Positions 32,403 through 40,666 of a stretch of 64,000 bases of DNA are shown piece after piece. Positions within the stretch are counted from its first letter, which is position 1, and every line of letters starts with the position of its first letter. The notes under the pieces are model-generated. The model ran no database searches. It was given only the letters and a program-made list of their open reading frames with translations, and had not been told where the DNA came from. The position numbers and the translations under genes were made by a program. Origin of the DNA: Microbacterium hatanonis (GTDB lineage Bacteria; Actinomycetota; Actinomycetes; Actinomycetales; Microbacteriaceae); the NCBI RefSeq assembly GCF_008017415.1, contig NZ_VRSV01000001.1, forward strand, positions 124,001 through 188,000, read 5' to 3'.

Positions 32403-34370
32403 TCAGGCGGGCGACGCGGCGAGGAGGGCGCGGGTCGAGACCGATCGGCGGCGGGCGACCGCGAGGGTCGTCGCGATGAAGGCGAGCACCGCCCAGACCG
32501 CCAGCCCCGCGATCGCGGCGCCGAGGTTGCCGCTCGAGGTGAGTGCGTCGACCGCGCCCTGGTAGGCCGGTGCCGTGGGGAGGAGTCCCGCGACCGACGC
32601 GAGCACGCCGGGAACCGTCGAGACGATCCCGGTCGCGACGGCGACCACGCCGACGAGCGCGGCGATCCAGCGTCCGGCGCCGCCGAACACCGCGACGAGC
32701 GCCTGGTTCACGGCGGCGAACGCGATGCCGGTGAGCACCGACACCACCGCGAACAGCGACCACTGGCCCCAGTCGTACGAGGCGGCCAGCTGAACGACGC
32801 CCGCGACGAGCAGGCCCTGCACCGCGCCGATGATCGCGGCGGGGAGCAGCGCCCGGCCCGCGAGGAGGGCGGAGGGTCGACGCGAGCTGATCGTCCGCGC
32901 GGTGACGGCGCGGAGAGCGACGAAGGTGCCGAGCCCGCCGAACCAGAGGGCCACGCTCGCCAGGAGCGGGATCGCGGTCGAGCCGAACAGGTTCGAGCCG
33001 ATGCCCTCCGCGGCGACCGGATCGGCGACGACCGAGGCGAGATCCTTCGCCTGCGTCTCGGTGTAGGTCGGAACCTGTTCCACGGCGGTGGTCAACCCGT
33101 TCGCCAGGTCGTCGACGCCGGTGGCGAGCTGGGCGACACCGTCGGCGAGGGTCTGAGACCCGGTCGCCAGCTGCCCGGCGCCGTCCGACACCTGCGTCGC
33201 GCCCGTCGAGAGCGCCCGCGCTCCGGTGGCCGACTGCGCGGTTCCCGCGGCCAGCTGGTTGAGGCCCGACTGCAGCGCACGGGTCTGCGTGGCCGCCTCG
33301 TTCAGGCCGGCCGACGACTGCGCCGTCAGCTGTGCGATCCCGTCGGCGGTGGGGGCGGTGTAGCCCGCGGCGTAGCCGGCGCTGGTCGCCGCTTCCACCG
33401 CGCTCTGGGCCGCCCCGCCGACCTGCGCGCACAGGGTGGGATCGAGCGTTCCCGTCGCGCACTGCTGCGCGAGGGCGCCGAGAGTCGCCGCCAACTGCGC
33501 CGTCTGCGCGGCGGCGGTCTGCGCGTAGCCGTTCGCGGATGCGGCGGCACCCACGAGCTGCTGGTTGTTCACCCCGGCCGCCGCGGCGTCCAGTCCGGCG
33601 GCCAGCTGCCCGGCGCCGTCGGCGGACTGCCCGATGCCGCCCGCGATCTGGTCGAGGCCCCCGGCGAGCTGGGTCGCCCCCGAGGCCACCTGCCCGGCCC
33701 CGTCTCCCAGCGCGGTCGCTCCGGACGGCAGCTGGGCAGCACCGTCGGAGGCCTGCTGAGCGCCGTCGGCGAGCTGGTGCGCGCCGTCGGCCGCGGTGCC
33801 CAGCTGGTCGCCGAGCGTGGTGAATCCGAGGAAGACGTTCTGCAGGTAGGTCTCGCTCAGCATGGTGCCGGTGAGGGATGCGGCGGCCTGGGTCACCTGC
33901 GCCGAGATGGCGTCGTCGACCACCAGGCTGTCGGGCGGCGTGCTGACGCTGATCGTCGCCTGTTCGGGAGTCGACCCGGGCGCGGTGGAGGTCGCGGCGG
34001 CCGAGAAGTTCGAGGGGATCGTCACGACGGCGGCGTAGGTGCCGTCGGCGAGTCCGTCCGACGCATCCTGCTCGTTCGTGATCGTCCAGTCGAAGTTGCT
34101 CTCCACCTCGTCGGAACCGTCGACGAGGCCGGCGGTGAGCTGGCGTCCGAGCGGCACGAGCTGTCCGTCGATCGTGACGGCCTGGTCGTCGTTCACGATG
34201 GCGGCCGAGATCGAGTCGAGGCGTTCGGCGGGGTTGTAGAGCGCGGCCACGAGGATGCCGCCGATGACGGCGGGCAGGAGCAGCGCCCCGATGACGGTGA
34301 GCCAGGTGATCGGACGACGGGAGTTCGCGCGCTCGATCGCCCGCCCCGTGATCGTCGTGGAAGCGGTCAT
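32403..34370 (-). CDS. YhgE/Pip domain membrane protein
   Basis: 655 residues from ATG 34370. A helix near residues 22-42, then an external domain beginning AALYNPAERLDSISAAIVND, then a long stretch (about residues 195-440) of short helical repeats with the pattern GAxQLAxG, then about five C-terminal helices. This is the layout of YhgE/Pip (ABC-2-like) proteins related to phage infection protein and to type VII secretion EsaA. It is coupled to the MMPL gene by ATGA overlap. Export or secretion is likely; the cargo is unknown. Confidence 0.9.
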   Translation of the reverse strand: MTASTTITGRAIERANSRRPITWLTVIGALLLPAVIGGILVAALYNPAERLDSISAAIVNDDQAVTIDGQLVPLGRQLTAGLVDGSDEVESNFDWTITNEQDASDGLADGTYAAVVTIPSNFSAAATSTAPGSTPEQATISVSTPPDSLVVDDAISAQVTQAAASLTGTMLSETYLQNVFLGFTTLGDQLGTAADGAHQLADGAQQASDGAAQLPSGATALGDGAGQVASGATQLAGGLDQIAGGIGQSADGAGQLAAGLDAAAAGVNNQQLVGAAASANGYAQTAAAQTAQLAATLGALAQQCATGTLDPTLCAQVGGAAQSAVEAATSAGYAAGYTAPTADGIAQLTAQSSAGLNEAATQTRALQSGLNQLAAGTAQSATGARALSTGATQVSDGAGQLATGSQTLADGVAQLATGVDDLANGLTTAVEQVPTYTETQAKDLASVVADPVAAEGIGSNLFGSTAIPLLASVALWFGGLGTFVALRAVTARTISSRRPSALLAGRALLPAAIIGAVQGLLVAGVVQLAASYDWGQWSLFAVVSVLTGIAFAAVNQALVAVFGGAGRWIAALVGVVAVATGIVSTVPGVLASVAGLLPTAPAYQGAVDALTSSGNLGAAIAGLAVWAVLAFIATTLAVARRRSVSTRALLAASPA

Positions 34371-37138
34371 GCGTTCACCTCGGGGAGTTCGGCGGAGCGG
34401 GAGGAGTGGGTCTCGACGCGGACGGTCTGCACGTCGCGCCAGCCGGCGTCGTCGAGCAGTCCCCGGGCGGCGTGAGGATCGGCGGCCGAGACGGCGAGCG
34501 TCCAGGTGCCTTCGGCGGCAGCGTCGCGGAGCGTCGCCGCGGCCTGATCGCGCAGGGCGCCGTGGGCCAGCGCATCGAGCCCCTGCAGGGCGACGAGCCC
34601 CGGGCTCCCCGCGAGCACGCCTCGGAGCTCGGCGAGCGGGTCGGTCGTGTCGTCGAGGAGGGCGATGGCGACGTGCCCGCGCACCCAGGCGGCTCGGCCG
34701 GGGAGCAGGTGCCCGGCCACGCGCAGCAGTCCCGACGTCGTCGACACGCGACCCGCGACCGCGAGCAGGGCGGCCCGCGATGCACGGACGTCGGGGGAGG
34801 TCAGCACGATCGCGCCGCCGGGTTCGACCGAGGCGGTGAGGCCGGCGAAGACGTCGACGTCGCGCACCTCGAGTCCGGCGCCGTCGGCGGCGATGACCGC
34901 GGTCGACCCCGGTGCGGGCCAGTCCCGCAGCGCCAGCTCGCGTTCGACGGCCTCGCCCTCGACGTCGAACGACGGCAGGAGTCGGTCGAGCCACCGGGGG
35001 ATCCACCACGCCTTGGCGCCGAGAAGAGTCATGAGTGCGGGGATGAGGGTCATGCGCACGAGGAACGCGTCGACGGCGATGCCGACGGCGAGGCCCAGCG
35101 CGATCGGTTTGATCGACGAGTCGCCCTCGGGCACGAACGCGGCGAAGACGGCGAACATGATCAGCGCGGCCGCGGTGACCACGCGAGCGGTGGCCGAGAA
35201 GCCGGTTCGCACCGCCTCGATGGCGGTCGCCCGTGCGTCATCGGCGGCGGCGCCCCGGGCGCGGGCGTGCACGTAGTCCTCCCGCATCCGCGTGACGAGG
35301 AACACCTGGTAGTCCATCGCGAGTCCGAACAGCACGCCCATCAGCACGATCGGCATGAAGCTGATCACCGGGCCCACGCGGGTCACGTGCAGCAGGTCGG
35401 CGAACCATCCCCACTCGAACACGGCGGCGACCACCCCGAAGGCGGCGGCCACCGACAGCAGGTAGCCGAGCGCGGCGGTCAGCGGCACCGCGATCGAGCG
35501 GAAGACGATCATCAGCAGGATGAACGACAGTCCGACGACGAAGATCGCGAACGGCACGAGGGCGTCGGAGAGGCGGTCGGAGATGTCGATCGCCACCGCC
35601 GTGTAGCCGGTCACCTTGAGATCGATCCCGTACTCGTCGAGCAGCCGGTCGTGCTGCGCGCGCAGCTCGCGCACGAGGTCGGCGGTGGCCGGGTCGTCGG
35701 GGGCCGTGGACGGCACGATCTGGACGATCCCCGTGTCGGCCGTCTCGTTCGGGGTGGCCAGGGCGATCCGCTCGACGCCGGGGAGGTCTTCGATCTCGCC
35801 GGCGATGTCGTTCATCAGCGTGACCGGGTCGTTCGAGGTGACGATGGTGCCCGTCATGACGAGCGGGCCGTTGACCCCGGGGCCGAAGTACTCGGCGGCG
35901 AGATCGTAGTTCTGCCTCGCCTGGTTCGACTCGGGCAGCATGCCCGCGTTCGGCAGTGCGAGGGCGAGGCTCGACGCCGGGATCGCGAGCACGCCGAGCA
36001 CGGCGACCACCGAGACGGTTGCGGCGATCGGATGCTTCGACACGACCCGCACCCACGGATTGATCCGCTTCGGGGCGTGCCTCGCCGCATCCGTCCCCTT
36101 CTTCCGTCGGCGCGGGCGCCCGACGATCCGGCCCTTGACGAGACCGAGCATCGCGGGGGTGAGGGTGACGGCCACGAGGACGGCGATCGCCACGGCGACG
36201 GATGCGGCGATGCCCATCGTCGTCAGGAACGGGATGCCCGCGAACGACAGGCCGATGAGGGCGATGAGCACCGTCACGCCGGCGAAGACGACGGCCGACC
36301 CGGCAGTGCCGGTGGCGCGGGCGGCGGATTCTTCGGGATCGACGCCGTCGCGCACCTGATCCTGATGTCGTGCGGCGATGAACAGCGCGTAGTCGATGCC
36401 GACCGCAAGACCCAGCATGAGCGCCAGGAGCGGGGTCGTCGACGAGATCGAGGCGAAGGCGGTCGCCACGAAGATGAGCGCCATCGACAGCCCGACGCCG
36501 ATCACCGCGGTCAGAAGAGGGAGTCCGGCGACGACGAACGAGCGGAACGTGACGATGAGCACGAGCAGGGCGATGATGAGCCCGACCGCCTCGGTGATCG
36601 TCACTCCGGGGATCGAGGTGCCGAAGAGGTCGCCGCCGAGGGCGACCTGCGAGCCCTCGGGCAGCTCGGCGCCCAGGGAGGTCGACACGTCGGTGAGCGA
36701 GGCCTTGGCCTCGGGTGAGACGTCGCCGGACTGCCCGTCGAACTGCAGACGGATGATGGCGGCGTCCCCGTCGTCGCTGACCAGGCCCGCGACGGTCTGG
36801 TCGAACGGGTCGGTCACGGCCAGCACTCCGTCGACCGCTTCGAGCTCGTCGATCGCGGTGGCGATGTCGCCCGTGTACGGCGCTTCGTCGACGCGGTCGC
36901 CGGGCGCGGCGACGACGATGATCTGCGCGCTCGTGCCGCTCACCTGGGGGAACGTCCGCGAGAGCTGCTGCAGCCCCTCCTGCGACTCGGTGCCGGGGAT
37001 CGAGAACGAGTTGTCGGTGCCCTGGCTGAACAGCGCCGCGCCGCCGCCGGCGGCCGCCAGGATGATGATCCAGGCCAGCAGTACGCGGACACCGTGCCGG
37101 TACGACCAGCGTCCGAGCGAGTACAGCAGTGTGGACAC
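34367..37138 (-). CDS. MMPL-family transporter with degenerate ABC-ATPase-like C-terminal domain
   Basis: 923 residues from GTG 37138 (GGAG 5 bases upstream). Residues 1-735 are a normal MMPL/RND pump: helix, external domain, five helices (with GLAVGIDYALFI), a second external domain, five helices (with GLAMDYQVFLVTRMRED). Residues about 741-923 resemble an ABC nucleotide-binding domain, from LEVRDVDVFAGLTASVEPGG through AGRVSTTSGLLRVAGHLLP to VSAADPHAARGL, but there is no GKS/T Walker A, no LSGG and no DE Walker B. It probably exports lipids or drugs with the YhgE/Pip partner. The divergent TetR gene likely represses it. Confidence 0.9.
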   Translation of the reverse strand: MSTLLYSLGRWSYRHGVRVLLAWIIILAAAGGGAALFSQGTDNSFSIPGTESQEGLQQLSRTFPQVSGTSAQIIVVAAPGDRVDEAPYTGDIATAIDELEAVDGVLAVTDPFDQTVAGLVSDDGDAAIIRLQFDGQSGDVSPEAKASLTDVSTSLGAELPEGSQVALGGDLFGTSIPGVTITEAVGLIIALLVLIVTFRSFVVAGLPLLTAVIGVGLSMALIFVATAFASISSTTPLLALMLGLAVGIDYALFIAARHQDQVRDGVDPEESAARATGTAGSAVVFAGVTVLIALIGLSFAGIPFLTTMGIAASVAVAIAVLVAVTLTPAMLGLVKGRIVGRPRRRKKGTDAARHAPKRINPWVRVVSKHPIAATVSVVAVLGVLAIPASSLALALPNAGMLPESNQARQNYDLAAEYFGPGVNGPLVMTGTIVTSNDPVTLMNDIAGEIEDLPGVERIALATPNETADTGIVQIVPSTAPDDPATADLVRELRAQHDRLLDEYGIDLKVTGYTAVAIDISDRLSDALVPFAIFVVGLSFILLMIVFRSIAVPLTAALGYLLSVAAAFGVVAAVFEWGWFADLLHVTRVGPVISFMPIVLMGVLFGLAMDYQVFLVTRMREDYVHARARGAAADDARATAIEAVRTGFSATARVVTAAALIMFAVFAAFVPEGDSSIKPIALGLAVGIAVDAFLVRMTLIPALMTLLGAKAWWIPRWLDRLLPSFDVEGEAVERELALRDWPAPGSTAVIAADGAGLEVRDVDVFAGLTASVEPGGAIVLTSPDVRASRAALLAVAGRVSTTSGLLRVAGHLLPGRAAWVRGHVAIALLDDTTDPLAELRGVLAGSPGLVALQGLDALAHGALRDQAAATLRDAAAEGTWTLAVSAADPHAARGLLDDAGWRDVQTVRVETHSSRSAELPEVNA

Positions 37139-37165
37139 GGATGCTCCGTTTCGATCAGGAAAGTT

Positions 37166-37200
37166 CGATACGTCACTGTATCCAATACACAGATGTATCG
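37166..37200. promoter_or_regulatory. TetR operator region between the MMPL and TetR genes
   Basis: Nested palindromes: CGATAC at 37166 pairs with GTATCG at 37195; GATAC-N6-GTATC occupies 37167-37182 and ATACA-N4-TGTAT 37185-37198. The region is AT-rich against its surroundings and lies in the 116-base divergent gap, as expected for a TetR site controlling both genes. Confidence 0.7.
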
Positions 37201-37254
37201 TAGAACGGGATCGGCCAGCCGAGGCTGAGCGATCCGTGTGAACCGGAGGAACAC

Positions 37255-37893
37255 ATGACCGACACCGAGGGTGCCGTTCCGCGACGACGCGAGAACACCC
37301 GCCAGCGACTGCTCGACGCCGCAGCGCAGGTCTTCGCCGAGGTCGGTCTCGACGCGGCCTCCGTCGAGGCGGTCTGCGAGGCCGCGGGCTACACGCGCGG
37401 CGCGTTCTACTCGAACTTCGAGAGCAAGGAGCAGCTTTTCCTCGAGCTGTGCGCGCGCGCCGCCGCCCATCAGATCGCCGCCGTCCGCGCCAAGGTGGCC
37501 GACCTCGAGACCGAGGGCCTCGCGGGTGCCCCCGGCGATTCGCTGACCCTCGTGCAGCAGGTGCTGGAGGCATCGGGAGCCGACCGCACCGCGGTGCTGC
37601 TCATGGGCGAGATCCGCATCCGGGCGCTGCGCGACCCGGTCGTCGCTGCGGCCTACCGGTCGCAGGGGGCGCAGCTGCGCGCCGAGGTCGCGCAGATCAT
37701 CGTCGACATCGCCCGCGCGAAAGACCTCTCACTGCGTCTTCCGGCTGCCCAGGCCTCGGATCTCTTCATGACTGCCTGGTCGACCGCCGCCGAAGACGCC
37801 GTCATGGATGGCGACGATCAGGCGGGCATCACCCGGCGCATCGGCGAGGCGCTCGCGATCGTCGCCGATCTCGTCATCGATCACTCGCGCTGA
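37255..37893 (+). CDS. TetR/AcrR-family regulator
   Basis: 212 residues. HTH at about residues 12-58: RQRLLDAAAQVFAEVGLDAA, then CEAAGYTRGAFYSNFESKEQ. The C-terminal domain is helical and variable. It is divergent from the MMPL-YhgE operon with palindromes between them, so self-repression and control of the exporter are likely. GGAGG precedes ATG. The end overlaps convergent menC by 20 bases. Confidence 0.93.
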   Translation: MTDTEGAVPRRRENTRQRLLDAAAQVFAEVGLDAASVEAVCEAAGYTRGAFYSNFESKEQLFLELCARAAAHQIAAVRAKVADLETEGLAGAPGDSLTLVQQVLEASGADRTAVLLMGEIRIRALRDPVVAAAYRSQGAQLRAEVAQIIVDIARAKDLSLRLPAAQASDLFMTAWSTAAEDAVMDGDDQAGITRRIGEALAIVADLVIDHSR

Positions 37894-38869
37894 GGATCGC
37901 GTGGCAGCGGGAGAGCCGCTCGCGCCACCACCCGTCGCGCTCCGGTGAGACCTGCAGGGCATCGAGGCGTTCCGCGGACGGCGACACGCGCCCGACCCGG
38001 AGCTCGCCGCCGCGCGGGGAGAGCGCGGGATCGCACACGTCGCTCGTGAACAGCGCCGAGGTGCCGAGCCCGCAGTCGTAGTCGTGGTCGGGGAGGGCGG
38101 CGGCCAGCGCGGTTCCCATCGACAGCCCGATCGAGGTGTCGAGGGCGCTGGAGACGACGGCCGGGAGCCCCGCCTGTGCGACGATCTCGAGCGCGCGGTG
38201 CACGCCGCCGAGCGGCTGCGCCTTCACGATCAGGATGTCGGCGGCCCCGGCCCGGGCCACCCGCAGCGGGTCGTCGGCCTTGCGCACGCTCTCGTCGGCG
38301 GCGATCGGGATGCCCATGTACTTCACGCGCGCGCGGAGTTCGGCCAGCTCGTCGATGCTCGCGCACGGCTGCTCCGCGTACTCGAGGTCGAACTCGGCCA
38401 GTGCGTGGATCGCGTGCTCGGCCTCGTCGACGTTCCACGCACCGTTGGCGTCGACCCGGATGCGACCCTCGGGGCCGAGGGCCGCGCGCACCGCGGCCAC
38501 CCGGGCGATGTCGTCGGCGAGGGCCTGTCCGGGCTCGGCGACCTTGATCTTCGCCGTCCGGCAGCCGTCGAACCGCGCGAGCACTCCGGCCACCGCGTCG
38601 GCGGCGACGGCCGGCACGGTCGCGTTGACCCGCACCTCGCCGCGGCGCGCGGGCGCAGCATCCGCCCAGCCGAAGTCGACGGCGCCGGCGAGCCACACGG
38701 ATGCTTCGGCATCGCCGTACTCGGTGAACGGCGAGAACTCGGTCCACCCGTTCGGTCCTTCGATGAGCATCGCCTCGCGGACGTCGATGCCGCGGAACCG
38801 GGTGGCGAGGGGAAGCGCCACGACGCGCGCGGTCGTGAGGAGTTCGTCGAGAGACGGCAGTGTGCTCAT
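37874..38869 (-). CDS. menC: o-Succinylbenzoate synthase
   Basis: 331 residues, enolase superfamily. It dehydrates SHCHC to o-succinylbenzoate in menaquinone synthesis. Catalytic residues: KIK in CRTAKIKVAEPG, Asp in RVDANGAWN, Glu in EYAEQPCASIDEL, Asp-Glu in IAADESVRKADDP and the second Lys in LIVKAQPLGGV. AGGGG lies directly before ATG 38869. It is divergent from the LLM-menB genes; Rv0553 is the mycobacterial counterpart. Confidence 0.94.
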   Translation of the reverse strand: MSTLPSLDELLTTARVVALPLATRFRGIDVREAMLIEGPNGWTEFSPFTEYGDAEASVWLAGAVDFGWADAAPARRGEVRVNATVPAVAADAVAGVLARFDGCRTAKIKVAEPGQALADDIARVAAVRAALGPEGRIRVDANGAWNVDEAEHAIHALAEFDLEYAEQPCASIDELAELRARVKYMGIPIAADESVRKADDPLRVARAGAADILIVKAQPLGGVHRALEIVAQAGLPAVVSSALDTSIGLSMGTALAAALPDHDYDCGLGTSALFTSDVCDPALSPRGGELRVGRVSPSAERLDALQVSPERDGWWRERLSRCHAILSASDR

Positions 38870-38890
38870 CCCCTCATCATGACGCGGGAA

Positions 38891-38896
38891 TAGGCT
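38891..38896 (+). promoter_or_regulatory. -10 element of a leaderless promoter (LLM-menB)
   Basis: TAGGCT, then GACGGC (6 bases), then ATG 38903. Confidence 0.55.
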
Positions 38897-38902
38897 GACG
38901 GC

Positions 38903-39703
38903 ATGCTTCTCGACACTCCCGTGCGCCTCGGCGTGCAGATCGAACCCCAGCACGCGACCTACCCCCAGATCCGCGAAGCGGCCGCGCGGCTGGAGGACCT
39001 CGGCGTCGACATCCTCTTCAACTGGGACCACTTCTTCCCCCTTCACGGCGACCCCGACGGCCCCCACTTCGAGTCGTGGACGATGCTGGCCGCGTGGGCC
39101 GAGCAGACGGAGCGCGTCGAGTTCGGCGCGCTGGTCAACTGCAACAGCTACCGCAACGCCGACCTGCAGGCCGACATGGCCCGAACGATCGACCACATCA
39201 GCGCTCGCGGCGGCGACACGGGGCGCTTCATCTTCGGCACCGGTTCGGGGTGGTTCGAGCGCGACTACGACGAGTACGGGTACGAGTTCGGCACCGCCGG
39301 CTCCCGCCTGACGGCGCTCGGACGCGATCTCGACCGCGTCGTCTCGCGCTGGGAGAAGCTCAACCCGCCGCCCACGCGCCGCATCCCGATAATGATCGGC
39401 GGAGCGGGCGAGCAGAAGACGCTGCGCTTCGTCGCCCGGCACGCCGACATCTGGCACAGCTTCGTGCCGGCCGAGGGCCTCGCGCACAAGATCTCCGTCA
39501 TCGAGAACTGGGCCGAGACCGAGGGGCGCGACCTCTCGGGCCTCATCGTCTCGAACGAGCTGAAGAACCGCGGCGAGAGCGACGCCGACGCTCTGTTCGA
39601 TGCGGGCACTCGGCTGTTCACGCTCGGCTGGGCGCCGGGGTCTCCCGACTACGACGTCGTGAAGCGGTGGCTCCGCTGGCGCGACGGCAAGAACGCGGTC
39701 TGA
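38903..39703 (+). CDS. LLM-class F420-dependent oxidoreductase coupled to menB
   Basis: 266 residues, short for the family but complete: LGVQIEPQHATYPQIREAAA, RFIFGTGSGWFERDYDEYGY and IPIMIGGAGEQKTLRFVARH. The last base of its TGA is the first base of the menB ATG, so translation is coupled to menaquinone synthesis. It may use F420H2 or FMN; the substrate is not known. A role in quinone redox chemistry is suggested by position only. Confidence 0.88.
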   Translation: MLLDTPVRLGVQIEPQHATYPQIREAAARLEDLGVDILFNWDHFFPLHGDPDGPHFESWTMLAAWAEQTERVEFGALVNCNSYRNADLQADMARTIDHISARGGDTGRFIFGTGSGWFERDYDEYGYEFGTAGSRLTALGRDLDRVVSRWEKLNPPPTRRIPIMIGGAGEQKTLRFVARHADIWHSFVPAEGLAHKISVIENWAETEGRDLSGLIVSNELKNRGESDADALFDAGTRLFTLGWAPGSPDYDVVKRWLRWRDGKNAV

Positions 39704-40602
39704 TGGTCTCGGAGCTGTTCGACGCCGCGGTGTGGCAGCCGACCACCGCCGACGCGCGCTACACGGACATCACGGCCCACACGAGCCTCGACGGACGCAT
39801 CGCCCGCATCGCGTTCGACCGGCCGGAGGTGCGCAACGCCTTCCGCCCCCACACGGTGGACGAGCTGCACCACGCGCTCGACGTCGCGCGGCAGGATCCC
39901 CGCATCGGCGTGGTGCTGCTCACGGGCAACGGCCCGAGCGCGAAGGACGGCGGCTGGGCGTTCTGCTCGGGCGGCGACCAGCGCATCCGCGGTCGCGACG
40001 GGTACAAGTACTCCGACGATCACGCGTCGGTCGACGACGGCGCACGCGCGGGTCGGCTGCACATCCTCGAGGTGCAGCGGCTGATCCGCTTCATGCCCAA
40101 GGTCGTCATCGCGGTCGTACCGGGGTGGGCCGCGGGCGGCGGGCACTCGCTGAACGTCGTGTGCGACCTGTCGATCGCGAGCCGCGAGCACGGGCGCTTC
40201 AAGCAGACGGATGCCGACGTCGGATCGTTCGACGCCGGGTACGGCTCGGCCTACTTCGCCCGCCAGATCGGGCAGAAGCTCGCCCGCGAGGTGTTCTTCC
40301 TCGCCGAGGAGTACTCCGCCGACCGCGCATACGAGATGGGTGCGGTCAACCGCGTCGTGCCGCATGCCGAGCTCGAGGTCGAGGCGATCGCGATGGCTCG
40401 CACGATCCTCACGAAGAGCCCGACCGCGATCCGCATGTTGAAGTTCGCGTTCAACGCGGTCGACGACGGTCTGGTCGGCCAGCAGGTCTTCGCCGGCGAG
40501 GCCACGCGCCTGGCCTACGGAACCGACGAGGCGGTGGAGGGGCGCGATGCGTTCCTCGAGAAGCGCGATCCCGACTGGTCCGACTACCCCTACCACTACT
40601 GA
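39703..40602 (+). CDS. menB: 1,4-Dihydroxy-2-naphthoyl-CoA synthase
   Basis: 299 residues, crotonase fold. It closes the second ring of the naphthoquinone from o-succinylbenzoyl-CoA. Family-specific segments: AFCSGGDQRIRGRDGYKYSD (about residues 86-105), VPGWAAGGGHSLNVVCDLSI for the oxyanion hole, TDADVGSFDAGYGSAY with the catalytic Asp, and the C-terminal KRDPDWSDYPYHY. The N-terminal 20 residues before TDITAHTSLDG are as in actinobacterial MenB. Confidence 0.96.
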   Translation: MVSELFDAAVWQPTTADARYTDITAHTSLDGRIARIAFDRPEVRNAFRPHTVDELHHALDVARQDPRIGVVLLTGNGPSAKDGGWAFCSGGDQRIRGRDGYKYSDDHASVDDGARAGRLHILEVQRLIRFMPKVVIAVVPGWAAGGGHSLNVVCDLSIASREHGRFKQTDADVGSFDAGYGSAYFARQIGQKLAREVFFLAEEYSADRAYEMGAVNRVVPHAELEVEAIAMARTILTKSPTAIRMLKFAFNAVDDGLVGQQVFAGEATRLAYGTDEAVEGRDAFLEKRDPDWSDYPYHY

Positions 40603-40666
40603 GGCGCCGCGAACCGGGTCATCCGGCGTGGGCGAGAACACGGTGTGCGGCACCTGACGAGGAGAC

